Origin: Nocardioides terrigena | GTDB taxonomy: Bacteria; Actinomycetota; Actinomycetes; Propionibacteriales; Nocardioidaceae | NCBI RefSeq assembly: GCF_003047265.1 | Contig: NZ_PZYY01000005.1 | Span: 310,001 to 374,000 of the forward strand | DNA length: 64,000 bases | Reading direction: 5' to 3' | Shown: one piece after another, positions 7,369 through 15,665 of the stretch | Position numbering within the stretch: the stretch's first letter is position 1 | Layout: each line of letters opens with the position of its first letter | Made by a program: the position numbers and the translations under genes | The notes under the pieces: model-generated | What the model was told of the DNA's origin: nothing | What the model saw: only the letters and a program-made list of their open reading frames with translations | Database searches by the model: none

Positions 7369-8800
7369 GAACCGGCCGCGACAGCCGGTCCAGGAAGGCG
7401 ACGAGCAGCGCCTCGCGCATGGCGGGCGCGGCCACGTCGAGCATGGCGTTGACCCCGGCCATCCGCCCGGGCAGGGCGAGCGACCCGTCCGCGGACTCGC
7501 CGACGAGCCCCGAGGCGGCCAGCAGCCCGTCGAAGTCGTCGTCGCCCAGGGTGGCCGGGTCGAGCGACTCGATGAACGCGACCACGCCCTCGTCCACGGC
7601 GACCGGCCCGGCCGCCTGCGCCGCGGCGACCGACTCGCCGAGGGCGGTCGTGAAGTCGTCGAGCCCGGCGAGCGTCGCCGCGCTCACCGAGAGGTGCACG
7701 CTGGCCGGCTGCCCGTCGTACGACAGCTGCGGCTGGACGTACCAGCCGCGCGCGACCATCTCGTCGGTGAGCGTGAAGGGGTCGCACGAGTCGTCGGTGG
7801 CCAGCGCCACGAGCGTCGACTCCGGGGGCGCGACGACGCGCAGCGCGGGGACGGCCTCCACGGCGGCGACGATCCGGTCGACGGCCTCGAAGACCTGCGC
7901 GGCCAGCCGGAGGTAGCCCTCGTCGCCGATCGCGGTCACCACTGCCCAGGTGCCGGCGATCGGCCCGCCGGAGCGGGTGGACTGGGTCGTCTGGTTGAGC
8001 ATCGTGTAGCCCGGCCACGCGGCCGAGGCGAAGAACTGCGGCTTGCGCAGCGCCGCGTCGCGGTGCAGCAGCAGCGAGGTGCCCTTGGGGGCGTAGGCGT
8101 ACTTGTGGGTGTCGACGCTGATCGACGTCACGCCCTCCACCGCGAACGTCCACGGCGTGACCGGCCGCCCCAGCCGGGCGGCGTACGGCAGCACCCAGCC
8201 ACCGATGCAGGCATCGACGTGGCAGCGGACGCCGGCGGCGTGCGCGGCGGTCGCGATCTCGGTCACGGGGTCCACGACCCCGTGGGCGTACGACGGCGCG
8301 CTGGCCACCACGAGCACCGTGCGGTCGTCGATCGCCGCGGCCATCGCGGCCGCGTCGGCCCGGAAGTCGGCGCCGACCGGCACCAGCACCGCCTCGACGC
8401 CGAAGTAGTGCGCGGCCTTGTGGAACGCCGCGTGCGCGGTGGTGGGCAGCACCATCGTCGGCCGCTCCACGTCGGGTCGGGAGTCGCGCGCGCCCTGCAC
8501 GGCCAGCAGGATCGACTCGGTGCCCCCGGACGTCACCGTGCCGACCGCGGAGTCCGGGGCGTCGAGCAGGCCGCAGGCGACCCCGACGAGCTCGTTCTCC
8601 ATCCGGAGCAGGCTGGGGAAGGCGGTCGGGTCGAGGGCGTTGGAGCCGGCGTACGCCGCCACCGCCTCGCGGCCGATCCGGTCCACCTCGGCGTCGCCGC
8701 CGTCGTACACGTAGGCGAGCGTGCGGCCGCCGTGGACGGGCAGGTCGTCCGCCTGCAGCTCACGCATCCGGTCCAGCGGGTTCATGTCGGCGGGGTTCAT
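7364..8800 (-). CDS. PLP-dependent group II decarboxylase / sphingosine-phosphate-lyase-like
   Basis: 478-residue fold-type I PLP enzyme. The internal aldimine lysine lies in SVDTHKYAYAPKGTS, preceded by the HVDACIGGW segment (Asp binding the pyridine nitrogen, HVDxxxGG type) and the phosphate-binding VTSGGTESILLA. These are features of the group II decarboxylases, with best resemblance to the sphingosine-1-phosphate lyase/tyrosine decarboxylase (DplA/MfnA-like) branch. The substrate cannot be read from sequence. The ATG at 8800 follows a GGAGG seven bases upstream and overlaps the transporter stop by ATGA, so both are translated as one operon. The second ATG at 8785 is an alternative start. 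The transporter may import the substrate. Confidence 0.82.
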   Translation of the reverse strand: MNPADMNPLDRMRELQADDLPVHGGRTLAYVYDGGDAEVDRIGREAVAAYAGSNALDPTAFPSLLRMENELVGVACGLLDAPDSAVGTVTSGGTESILLAVQGARDSRPDVERPTMVLPTTAHAAFHKAAHYFGVEAVLVPVGADFRADAAAMAAAIDDRTVLVVASAPSYAHGVVDPVTEIATAAHAAGVRCHVDACIGGWVLPYAARLGRPVTPWTFAVEGVTSISVDTHKYAYAPKGTSLLLHRDAALRKPQFFASAAWPGYTMLNQTTQSTRSGGPIAGTWAVVTAIGDEGYLRLAAQVFEAVDRIVAAVEAVPALRVVAPPESTLVALATDDSCDPFTLTDEMVARGWYVQPQLSYDGQPASVHLSVSAATLAGLDDFTTALGESVAAAQAAGPVAVDEGVVAFIESLDPATLGDDDFDGLLAASGLVGESADGSLALPGRMAGVNAMLDVAAPAMREALLVAFLDRLSRPVR

Positions 8801-10143
8801 GTCGTGGCCTCCGTGGTCGCGCGGGCGACGGCGTCCGCATCGAGGGTGTAGCGGCGCAGCCAGAGCAGGCTGAGCAGGGTCAGGGCGGCGGGGAGCAGTG
8901 AGAAGCCGAGCGTGATCGCGGTGCGGGCCGACCCGGGCTGGGTGACCTCGCCTCCCTGCGACGAGACGTACCCGCCGAGGGCCAGCACGACCGCGAAGAC
9001 CGCCGGCCCCAGCGCCAGCCCGAGGGTCTCGCCCGCGGTCCAGACGCCGGTGTAGACGCCGGCGCGGTTCTCGCCGGTCCGCGCGGCGTCGGTCGCGGCC
9101 GCGTCGGGCAGCATCGCCATCGGGAAGACCTGGCACCCCGCGTAGCCCACGCCCACCAGTCCGACCGCCGCGAAGGTGACCGCCGCCGGCGCGTACGGCG
9201 CGAGGACCGCCGTCGCGGCACCGGTCGCGAGCACCAGGGAGGAGGCGGTGTAACCGCGCTGCTTGCCGACGCGAGCGCCGTACCGCGCCCACAGCGGCGT
9301 GAGGACCAGCGCGGGGCCGACGAAGCAGACGAAGAGAATCGTGGCGGCGCCGCTCGACTCGAGCACGTCCGAGGCCAGGTAGTCGACGCCGGCGAGCATG
9401 CAGCCGGTGGCCAGCGCCTGCAGGACGAAGGTCGTCAGCAGCAGCCGGAAGTCGCGCGCGGTGGCCACGATCCGCAGCTGCTCGCGCAACGACCCCGCCC
9501 CGGCCGCGACCGCGCCGATCGGTGCGCGCCGGGTGCCGACGTAGGCCGCCAGGACGCCGACGCCGATGAGGACGGCCATCACCACGCCCATCACGCGGTA
9601 GCCGTCCCGCCCGCCGACGGCGTCCCGGATGAGCGGAGCCGTGGCGCCGGCCAGCATGATCGTGAAAGCGAGGATCGCCACGCGGGCGGTCATCAACCGG
9701 GTGCGCTCGTCGTACGACGAGGTGATCTCGGCGGGCATCGCGACGTAGGGGACCTGGAAGAAGGCGTACGCCGTCGCGGCCAGCACGAAGAACACCAGCA
9801 CCCAGCTGGCCTCGAGGACCTGCGAGCCCAGGTCGGGGGGCGCGAAGATCAGCGCGAAGGCCCCGGCCAGCATCACCCCGGCCCGCAGCAGCCACGGGCG
9901 CCGGGGCCCGGCGGGGTCGACGGTGCGGTCGCTGATCCGGCCCGCGACCGGGTTGAGCACGACGTCCCACGCCTTGGGGGCGAAGACGATGAGGCCGGCC
10001 CACAGGGCGGCGATGCCCAGGGTGTCGGTGAGGTAGGGCAGCAGCATCAGGCCGGGCACGGTGCCGAAGGCACCCGTCGCGACCGACCCGGACCCGTAGC
10101 CCCAGCGCACGCTGCGCGGCAGCGTGCCGCCGGTGTCGTCCAT
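8797..10143 (-). CDS. GPH-type (MelB-like) MFS cation symporter
   Basis: 448-residue integral membrane protein with about 12 predicted membrane segments. The N-terminal part carries the glycoside-pentoside-hexuronide pattern: YGSGSVATGAFGTVPGLMLLPYLTD, then FAPKAWDVVLNPVAGRISDRT with the charged D...D residues that bind Na+ or H+ in MelB, and GPRRPWLL. GPH members import sugars or other small organic solutes with a cation; the substrate here is unknown. It is translationally coupled to the PLP decarboxylase (ATGA at 8797-8800). TAGAGT lies 6 bases before the ATG on the coding strand, so the operon appears leaderless. The TetR gene on the far side is a candidate regulator. Confidence 0.85.
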   Translation of the reverse strand: MDDTGGTLPRSVRWGYGSGSVATGAFGTVPGLMLLPYLTDTLGIAALWAGLIVFAPKAWDVVLNPVAGRISDRTVDPAGPRRPWLLRAGVMLAGAFALIFAPPDLGSQVLEASWVLVFFVLAATAYAFFQVPYVAMPAEITSSYDERTRLMTARVAILAFTIMLAGATAPLIRDAVGGRDGYRVMGVVMAVLIGVGVLAAYVGTRRAPIGAVAAGAGSLREQLRIVATARDFRLLLTTFVLQALATGCMLAGVDYLASDVLESSGAATILFVCFVGPALVLTPLWARYGARVGKQRGYTASSLVLATGAATAVLAPYAPAAVTFAAVGLVGVGYAGCQVFPMAMLPDAAATDAARTGENRAGVYTGVWTAGETLGLALGPAVFAVVLALGGYVSSQGGEVTQPGSARTAITLGFSLLPAALTLLSLLWLRRYTLDADAVARATTEATT

Positions 10144-10149
10144 GCCGCG

Positions 10150-10155
10150 ACTCTA
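10150..10155 (-). promoter_or_regulatory. -10 box of the leaderless GPH/decarboxylase operon
   Basis: On the minus strand TAGAGT is separated from the ATG at 10143 by 6 bases. No Shine-Dalgarno sequence is present. Confidence 0.45.
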
Positions 10156-10170
10156 GGGCCGCGCGACCGC

Positions 10171-11466
10171 TCAGGTGCCGAGCGAGCGGGATCCGGCCGA
10201 GCCGTAGCGACGGGTGGGGTTGGCGCCGATGGCGTCGGGGCCGGGGGTCGCGTCCTTCGCGGGTGCCTTGTGGGTGGTGGTCTTGCGGACCGCCGGCGGC
10301 TTCTTCGCCGCCTTCTGCCCCGCTGTCTTCGGGGCGGCGTCCAGCTTCCGCTTCTTCGTCTTCTTCGTACGCCGCGTGGTCGGGGCCGGCGCGTCGTCGC
10401 TGGACCACTGCTCGATCCACTCGTCGAGGACCCGCCAGGTGCTGCCGCGGGCGGCCCGGCCGGTGAGCATGCCCAGGTGCCCGCCGGGCACGATCTCGAA
10501 GCGGACCTCGCGGGCGGCCTTCAACAGGGCGAGCACCGGGCGCACGGCGGCCACGGGCGCGATGCCGTCGGTGGCGCCGGCGAAGACCAGCACGGGGGCG
10601 GTGATGGCGGACAGCTCGATGGTCCGGTCGCCGAGCTCCATCGCGCCGGCCGCGAGCGAGTTGCCCTTGACGAAGCGGTGGTAGAGCTGGCCGAAGGTCC
10701 GGCCGGGGTAGGCGATCATGTTGGCCGTGAAGCGGTCGACCGCCTCGAGCTGGGCGAGGTAGTCGGTGTCGTCGAGGTGCGTCACGACGGCCACCGGCTT
10801 GGTGACGACCTTCTGCACGGACGCCGCCGTGAAGGCCCAGTTGACCAGCGGCTGCGGGATCCCGCCGAGCGCGCGGTAGCTGCGGGTGAGCAGGCCCCGC
10901 CCGTCGGTGAGGTTGAGCAGGGGGCGCATCGGCGCCACCAGGGGCACCTTCTTCACGTCGACCGGCGAGCCGACTACCGTGAGGGACGCGATCGGCAGCT
11001 CGGGCTGGTCGGCGGCGGTGAGCATCGCGAAGATGCCGCCGAGGCTCCAGCCGACGACGTGCACCGGACGGCCTCCTGCGTGCGCCGACACCTCCCGGAT
11101 GGCCTGGGGGAGGACCTCGTCGACCCAGTGCTCCATGCCGAGGCTGCGGTTGCGGAAGGACACCTGGCCGTACTCCACCAGGTAGGTGCGGCGGCCCAGG
11201 GAGACGAAGTGCTCCACCAGCGAGCAGCCCCGGCGCAGGTCGTAGCAGATCGCGGGCGCGGCCAGCGGGGTCACCAGCAGCACCGGGTCGCCCGACTCGT
11301 GGACGGTCGCCGCCGGCCGGTAGTGGTAGACCTCGCGCAGCTCCCCGTCGTCGATCAGGGTGCGCGGCATCGGGCGCAGGTCGGCCAGACCGCCGTACAG
11401 CACCTTGTGGGCGACGTTGCCCGCCGCCGCGACCAGCTGGTCGGGCTTCGGGGGGAAGAGGTCCAT
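10171..11466 (-). CDS. PhaC-like alpha/beta hydrolase with lysine-rich C-terminal tail
   Basis: 431-residue protein. Residues 1 to about 350 form an alpha/beta hydrolase of the poly(3-hydroxyalkanoate) synthase-like group: PVLLVTPLAAPAICYDLRRGCSLVEHFVS, the nucleophile elbow GWSLGG, an acid region at VLVFAGATDGIAP and the histidine in VPGGHLGML. The nucleophile is Ser, whereas true PHA synthases use Cys, so it is more likely an esterase or acyltransferase than a polymerase. The last 75 or so residues are a basic, low-complexity tail (KKTKKRK, GQKAAKKPPAVRKT) like those of actinobacterial histone-like proteins, an unusual addition. The ATG at 11466 is 75 bases from the divergent glutamate-synthase-like gene. 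No signal peptide is seen. Confidence 0.8.
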   Translation of the reverse strand: MDLFPPKPDQLVAAAGNVAHKVLYGGLADLRPMPRTLIDDGELREVYHYRPAATVHESGDPVLLVTPLAAPAICYDLRRGCSLVEHFVSLGRRTYLVEYGQVSFRNRSLGMEHWVDEVLPQAIREVSAHAGGRPVHVVGWSLGGIFAMLTAADQPELPIASLTVVGSPVDVKKVPLVAPMRPLLNLTDGRGLLTRSYRALGGIPQPLVNWAFTAASVQKVVTKPVAVVTHLDDTDYLAQLEAVDRFTANMIAYPGRTFGQLYHRFVKGNSLAAGAMELGDRTIELSAITAPVLVFAGATDGIAPVAAVRPVLALLKAAREVRFEIVPGGHLGMLTGRAARGSTWRVLDEWIEQWSSDDAPAPTTRRTKKTKKRKLDAAPKTAGQKAAKKPPAVRKTTTHKAPAKDATPGPDAIGANPTRRYGSAGSRSLGT

Positions 11467-11541
11467 GGGGGCGAAGATACGCCGGGTCACCACGCCCCGG
11501 GGGATGTTGCCCGCGGACCGGGTCAGGACTAGACACGACCC

Positions 11542-13098
11542 ATGAAGTGGAACCTCGCCGCCCTCGGCGCCGGCGCCCTCGCCGGCCTCGTCGCGCACGA
11601 CGTCACCCAGCGTAACCACGCGATCATCCGCAACTTCCCGGTGGCCGGGCACCTGCGGTTCTTCCTGGAGCGCTTCGGACCCGAGCTGCGGCAGTACATC
11701 GTCACCAGCAACGACGAGGAGCGGCCCTTCAGCCGCGATCAGCGGCGGTGGATCTACGCGAGCTCCAAGCTGGAGAACAACTACTTCGGCTTCGGCACCG
11801 ACAACGACATGGAGCGGGTCGAGGGCTACCCGATCATCAAGCACCGGACCTTCATGGGCCCGGGCGCGGCGACCATGCCGCACGCCGACGACGAGATCAC
11901 CCTGCCGAGCGCCAAGGTGATGGGGGCCGCCCGCGGCCGCCGGCACGCCTTCCGGCCCGCCTCGGTGGTCAACATCTCGGGGATGAGCTTCGGCTCGCTC
12001 TCCGGCAAGGCGATCGAGGCGCTCAACCAGGGTGCCGCGATGGCGGGCTGCTTCCAGAACACCGGCGAGGGCGCGCTCTCGCCGTACCACCGCAACGGCG
12101 GCGACATCGTCTTCCAGATCGGCACCAGCTACTTCGGCTGCCGCGACGAGCAGGGCCGCTTCGACCTGCCCCGACTCGTCGACCTGGTCCAGTCGGCGCC
12201 GGTGCGGGCCATCGAGATCAAGCTGTCCCAGGGCGCCAAGCCCGGCCTCGGCGGCATGTTGCCGGGGGAGAAGGTCAGCGCCGAGATCGCCGAGATCCGC
12301 GGCATCCCCGCGGGCGAGGACTGCGCCTCCCCGAGCCGGCACGCCGTCTTCGACGACGTCGACTCGATGCTCGACTTCGTGGAGACCGTCGCGGACGCCA
12401 CCGGCCTTCCCGTCGGCGTGAAGTCGGCGGTCGGCAACATGACGCTCTGGGACCAGCTGGTGGAGGCGATGGCCGCGGGCGGCCGGGGCGTCGACTTCGT
12501 CAACATCGACGGGGGCGAGGGCGGCACCGGCGCGGCGCCGATGATCTTCGCCGACTCGGTGGCCTACCCGTTCCGGATCGCCTTCAGCCAGGTCTACCGG
12601 CGCTTCGCCGCGGCCGGTCTCACCGACGACGTCACCTTCATCGGGGCGGGCAAGCTCGGCATCCCGGAGAACGCCGTCGTCGCCTTCGCCCTCGGCGCCG
12701 ACATGATCAACGTCGGACGCGAGGCGATGATGTCGATCGGCTGCATCCAGGCCCAGAAGTGCCACACCGACCACTGCCCGGTGGGCATCGCGACGCAGAA
12801 CCCGCGCTACACCTTCGGCCTCGACGTCGAGCTCAAGAGCGTGCGGGCGGCCAACTACGTCCGGTCGCTGCGCCGGGACCTGCTCAAGGTCTCCGAGGCC
12901 GTGGGGGTCGTGCACCCCGGGCTCATCACGCCGTGGGACGTCGACATCCTCACCGGGCACCGCTCCACCGAGGCGCTGCACGACGTCTACGGCTACGAGG
13001 ACGACTGGGGCGCGATCGGCCCGGACCTGCGCACCACGATCGAGGAGATCATGATGGCGCAGGGCGAGTCACCGCTGCCCCGCCCGACCACCCGCTGA
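11542..13098 (+). CDS. FMN-binding glutamate synthase family protein
   Basis: 518-residue protein homologous to the central and FMN domains of the large subunit of glutamate synthase but lacking the amidotransferase and GXGXG domains, so it cannot be a full GOGAT by itself. An N-terminal hydrophobic helix (LAALGAGALAGLVAHDV) suggests membrane association. The FMN barrel shows NISGMSFGSLSGKAIEALN, ALSPYHRNGGDIVFQIGTSYFG, KLSQGAKPGLGGMLP, DGGEGGTGAAP and the cluster motif CIQAQKCHTDHCPVG, which in GltB binds a 3Fe-4S cluster. Reaction and partner are uncertain; relatives are annotated simply as GltB2-like. It is divergent from the PhaC-like gene and ends 41 bases before the convergent otsA. Confidence 0.85.
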   Translation: MKWNLAALGAGALAGLVAHDVTQRNHAIIRNFPVAGHLRFFLERFGPELRQYIVTSNDEERPFSRDQRRWIYASSKLENNYFGFGTDNDMERVEGYPIIKHRTFMGPGAATMPHADDEITLPSAKVMGAARGRRHAFRPASVVNISGMSFGSLSGKAIEALNQGAAMAGCFQNTGEGALSPYHRNGGDIVFQIGTSYFGCRDEQGRFDLPRLVDLVQSAPVRAIEIKLSQGAKPGLGGMLPGEKVSAEIAEIRGIPAGEDCASPSRHAVFDDVDSMLDFVETVADATGLPVGVKSAVGNMTLWDQLVEAMAAGGRGVDFVNIDGGEGGTGAAPMIFADSVAYPFRIAFSQVYRRFAAAGLTDDVTFIGAGKLGIPENAVVAFALGADMINVGREAMMSIGCIQAQKCHTDHCPVGIATQNPRYTFGLDVELKSVRAANYVRSLRRDLLKVSEAVGVVHPGLITPWDVDILTGHRSTEALHDVYGYEDDWGAIGPDLRTTIEEIMMAQGESPLPRPTTR

Positions 13099-13139
13099 GG
13101 CGGGCCCGGACGCGGCACCGGGCGCCCGTCGTACGCCGC

Positions 13140-14579
13140 TCAGCTGCGGCGGGCGGGTCGCACGCTCTTGTCGTGCTCGTGCTGCCCGGTGGCCAGCTCG
13201 GTGAGGAACTTGTCGGCCCACGCCGCGACGTCGTGCTCGACGACGGTCTTGCGCATCGCCTTCATCCGGCGGGTGGTCTCCTTGGGCTCGGCGTGGAACG
13301 CGTCGAGCAGCGCCTGCTTGATGCCGTTGATGTCGTAGGGGTTGACCAGCCAGGCCTGCCGCAGCTCGTCGGCGGCTCCGGCGAACTCCGAGAGCACCAG
13401 CGCACCGTCGGACTCGTAGCGGCAGGCGACGTACTCCTTGGCGACGAGGTTCATGCCGTCGCGGAACGGCGTGACGACCATGATGTCGGCGGCCCGGTAG
13501 AGCGCCGCCATCTCCTCGCGCGGGTAGGAGGAGTGCAGGTAGGAGATGGCCGGCTTGCCGATCTGCCCGAGGTCGCCGTTGAGCCGGCCCACGAGCCGGT
13601 CGATGTCGTCGCGGAGGATGCGGTACTGCTCGACCCGCTCGCGCGACGGGGTGGCGACCTGGACGAAGACGGCGTCCTCCACGTCGAGCTCGCCCTCGGC
13701 GATCAGCTCGCCGAAGGCGCGCAGCCGGGCCACGATGCCCTTGGTGTAGTCGAGCCGGTCGATGCCCAGGAAGACCTTGCGGGGGCTGCCGAGGGCCTCG
13801 CGGATCTCGTCGGCCCGCTCCTGGACGGCCTCGGAGCGGGCAAGCTCCTCGAAGCCTGCGGTGTCGATGGAGATGGGGAACGCCGCGGCCTTCACGGTCC
13901 GGCCGTCGGGCAGGTAGACGAGGTCGCGGTGCGTCTTGTGGCCGACGCGGTGGCGGACGAGGCGCACGAAGTTGCCCGCGCCGCCCGCGAGCTGGAAGCC
14001 GATCAGGTCGGCGCCGAGCAGCCCCTCGAGGATCTGCCGGCGCCACGGCAGCTGGCTGAAGAGCTCGGCCGGGGGGAAGGGGATGTGCAGGTAGAAGCCG
14101 ATGCGCAGGTCGGGACGGAGGTCGCGCAGCATCTGGGGCACCAGCTGCAGCTGGTAGTCCTGGACCCAGACGGTGGCGCCCTCGGCGGCGACCTCGGCGC
14201 TCTTCTCGGCGAAGCGCCGGTTGACCGTGACGTAGGAGTCCCACCACTCGCGGTGGAACTCGGGCTTGGCCACGACGTCGTGGTAGAGCGGCCACAGGGT
14301 GCCGTTGGAGAAGCCCTCGTAGAACTCCTCGACCTCCTGGGCGCTCAGGTGGACCGGCACCAGCTGGAGCCCGTCCTCGACGAAGGGCTCGAGGTCGTCG
14401 TCGGGGGCGCCCGGCCAGCCGATCCAGGCGCCGTCGTTGGCCCGCATCACCGGCTCGAGGGCCGAGACCAGGCCGCCGGGGGAGCGCCGCCAGTCGTTGG
14501 TGCCGTCGGGATTGGTCACCCGGTCGACGGGGAGTCTGTTGGCGACGATCACGAGGTCGGCGCGGCCTGGAGTGGTCAC
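13140..14579 (-). CDS. otsA: Trehalose-6-phosphate synthase
   Basis: 479-residue GT20 glycosyltransferase that joins a nucleotide-activated glucose (UDP-, ADP- or GDP-glucose) to glucose 6-phosphate. Family hallmarks: IVANRLPV and SPGGLVSALEPV near the N-terminus, WIGWPG, the WVQDYQLQLVP segment, GFYLHIPFPP, GIDRLDYTKGI with the donor-binding Arg and Lys, and TPFRDGMNLVAKEYVA. The start is taken as GTG at 14579, preceded by GTGAGG and giving the normal N-terminus just before ADLVIVANRLP; an upstream extension to 14675 lacks family similarity. With otsB (15666) it forms the OtsAB trehalose route, used for osmotic and desiccation protection, but otsA and otsB are divergent here and separated by two other genes. 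Confidence 0.95.
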   Translation of the reverse strand: MTTPGRADLVIVANRLPVDRVTNPDGTNDWRRSPGGLVSALEPVMRANDGAWIGWPGAPDDDLEPFVEDGLQLVPVHLSAQEVEEFYEGFSNGTLWPLYHDVVAKPEFHREWWDSYVTVNRRFAEKSAEVAAEGATVWVQDYQLQLVPQMLRDLRPDLRIGFYLHIPFPPAELFSQLPWRRQILEGLLGADLIGFQLAGGAGNFVRLVRHRVGHKTHRDLVYLPDGRTVKAAAFPISIDTAGFEELARSEAVQERADEIREALGSPRKVFLGIDRLDYTKGIVARLRAFGELIAEGELDVEDAVFVQVATPSRERVEQYRILRDDIDRLVGRLNGDLGQIGKPAISYLHSSYPREEMAALYRAADIMVVTPFRDGMNLVAKEYVACRYESDGALVLSEFAGAADELRQAWLVNPYDINGIKQALLDAFHAEPKETTRRMKAMRKTVVEHDVAAWADKFLTELATGQHEHDKSVRPARRS

Positions 14580-14676
14580 GGGCCTCACCCTAGCGAGCCG
14601 CACAGCACCCCTGAGGGGGTCGCTACTGCACCGACACGCCACAAGCCCGTGCGACTCGCCGAAGGCGAATGACATC

Positions 14677-14709
14677 GCTGTGGTTCGTCACCTAGAGTGG
14701 TGCCACAGC
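14677..14709 (+). promoter_or_regulatory. Promoter with inverted repeat upstream of the DUF3263 gene
   Basis: Perfect 7-base arms GCTGTGG (14677-14683) and CCACAGC (14703-14709) flank a TAGAGT -10 box at 14693-14698. The spacing of arms around the -10 box is that of a repressor operator. The binding protein is unknown; the DUF3263 protein itself is one candidate. Confidence 0.45.
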
Positions 14710-14733
14710 AGTTCCTTCGAAGGGGAGACCGAC

Positions 14734-15042
14734 ATGGCCGACGCCGTCCAGCACACCGGCGCGCACGAGCCGGGTCACGAGCCGGGAGCGCCGGGCCTGA
14801 CCCAGCGCGACAGCGACATCCTCGAGTTCGAGCGCCACTGGTGGAAGTACGCCGGCGCCAAGGAGCAGGCGGTCCGCGAGAAGTTCGACATGTCCTCGAC
14901 GCGCTACTACCAGGTGCTCAACGCCCTCATCGACCGTCCCGAGGCCCTCGAGGCCGACCCGCTGCTGGTGCGTCGCCTGCGCCGGCTGCGTGCCTCCCGC
15001 CAGCGCCAGCGCTCGGCCCGCCGCCTCGGCTTCGAGCTCTGA
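14734..15042 (+). CDS. DUF3263 domain protein, HTH-like
   Basis: 102-residue protein of the actinobacterial DUF3263 family. After a Pro/Gly/His-rich N-terminal 25 residues, the conserved core reads DILEFERHWWKYAGAKEQAVREKF followed by DMSSTRYYQVLNALID, which resembles a helix-turn-helix with the second helix at SSTRYYQVL. The C-terminus is strongly basic (RRLRRLRASRQRQRSARR), suiting nucleic-acid binding. The ATG at 14734 follows AAGGGGAG. Nine bases separate its stop from the LytR_C gene, so the two are probably co-transcribed. The family has no established function that I know; DNA binding is inference. Confidence 0.88.
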   Translation: MADAVQHTGAHEPGHEPGAPGLTQRDSDILEFERHWWKYAGAKEQAVREKFDMSSTRYYQVLNALIDRPEALEADPLLVRRLRRLRASRQRQRSARRLGFEL

Positions 15043-15050
15043 GCAGACCG

Positions 15051-15596
15051 ATGACCGCCTCTTCCCCGCTCCGGTCCCGCACGTCCTCCGCCTCCTCCCG
15101 CCGCCGTGACGAGCGCGGCGTGGCCTTCCCGTCGCCCGTGGTGATGCTCAGCATCATCGCCGTCGCGATGGCCGGCTTCGCCTTCGTCGCCACCTCTGAC
15201 GAGGAGCCCACGGAGCGGCGCATCACCACCGCGTCGGCCCCCGCCACCGAGACCCCGACCCCCGAGGTCGTCCCGACGACGCCTGCCCCGACCAAGAAGC
15301 CCAAGCCCAAGCCCGAGGTCCAGCGCGGCGAGGTCTACGTCGAGGTCTACAACAACTCCGGCATCAAGGGCCTTGCCGCCGGCACCGCCGCCAAGGCGAC
15401 CCAGGTCGGCTGGCAGGTCGTGGGCGAGGACAACTGGCAGGGCGTCATCCCGGCCTCCACGGTCTACTACCCGGCCCGCCTCGAGGCCGCGGCCAAGCTG
15501 CTCGCCCTCGACCTGGGCATCCAGCGGACCGCGCCCGCGGTCGTGCCGATGCGGATGGACCGCCTCACCGTCATCCTCACCGTCGACGCCGCCTGA
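15051..15596 (+). CDS. LytR C-terminal domain (LytR_C) membrane protein
   Basis: 181-residue protein with a basic cytoplasmic N-terminus, one membrane helix at about residues 26-47 (PSPVVMLSIIAVAMAGFAFVA), a Thr/Pro/Lys-rich extracellular linker (TPTPEVVPTTPAPTKKPKPKP) and a C-terminal LytR_C domain beginning EVYVEVYNNSGIKGLA. LytR_C domains accompany LytR-CpsA-Psr cell-wall ligases, but the ligase domain is absent here, so it is a free-standing accessory-type protein at the cell envelope. It follows the DUF3263 gene by 8 bases, a pairing I regard as typical of actinobacteria, and precedes otsB by 69 bases. Function beyond envelope association is unknown. Confidence 0.85.
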   Translation: MTASSPLRSRTSSASSRRRDERGVAFPSPVVMLSIIAVAMAGFAFVATSDEEPTERRITTASAPATETPTPEVVPTTPAPTKKPKPKPEVQRGEVYVEVYNNSGIKGLAAGTAAKATQVGWQVVGEDNWQGVIPASTVYYPARLEAAAKLLALDLGIQRTAPAVVPMRMDRLTVILTVDAA

Positions 15597-15621
15597 CCGG
15601 TCCCGACGACCCCACGGACGG

Positions 15622-15648
15622 GACTGGTTGTCCGGTCTTCAACCGGTC
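15622..15648. terminator. Hairpin between the LytR_C gene and otsB
   Basis: Arms GACTGGTTG (15622-15630) and CAACCGGTC (15640-15648) pair over nine positions with one G-T wobble around a 9-base loop. It lacks a T-run; it may end DUF3263-LytR_C transcripts or serve as an operator for otsB. Confidence 0.3.
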
Positions 15649-15665
15649 GTGGTTGGCTGAGGGGC

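Noticed and set aside
10171-11466. True PHA synthase (phaC)
   Set aside because: The nucleophile elbow is G-W-S-L-G; PHA synthases need Cys there.
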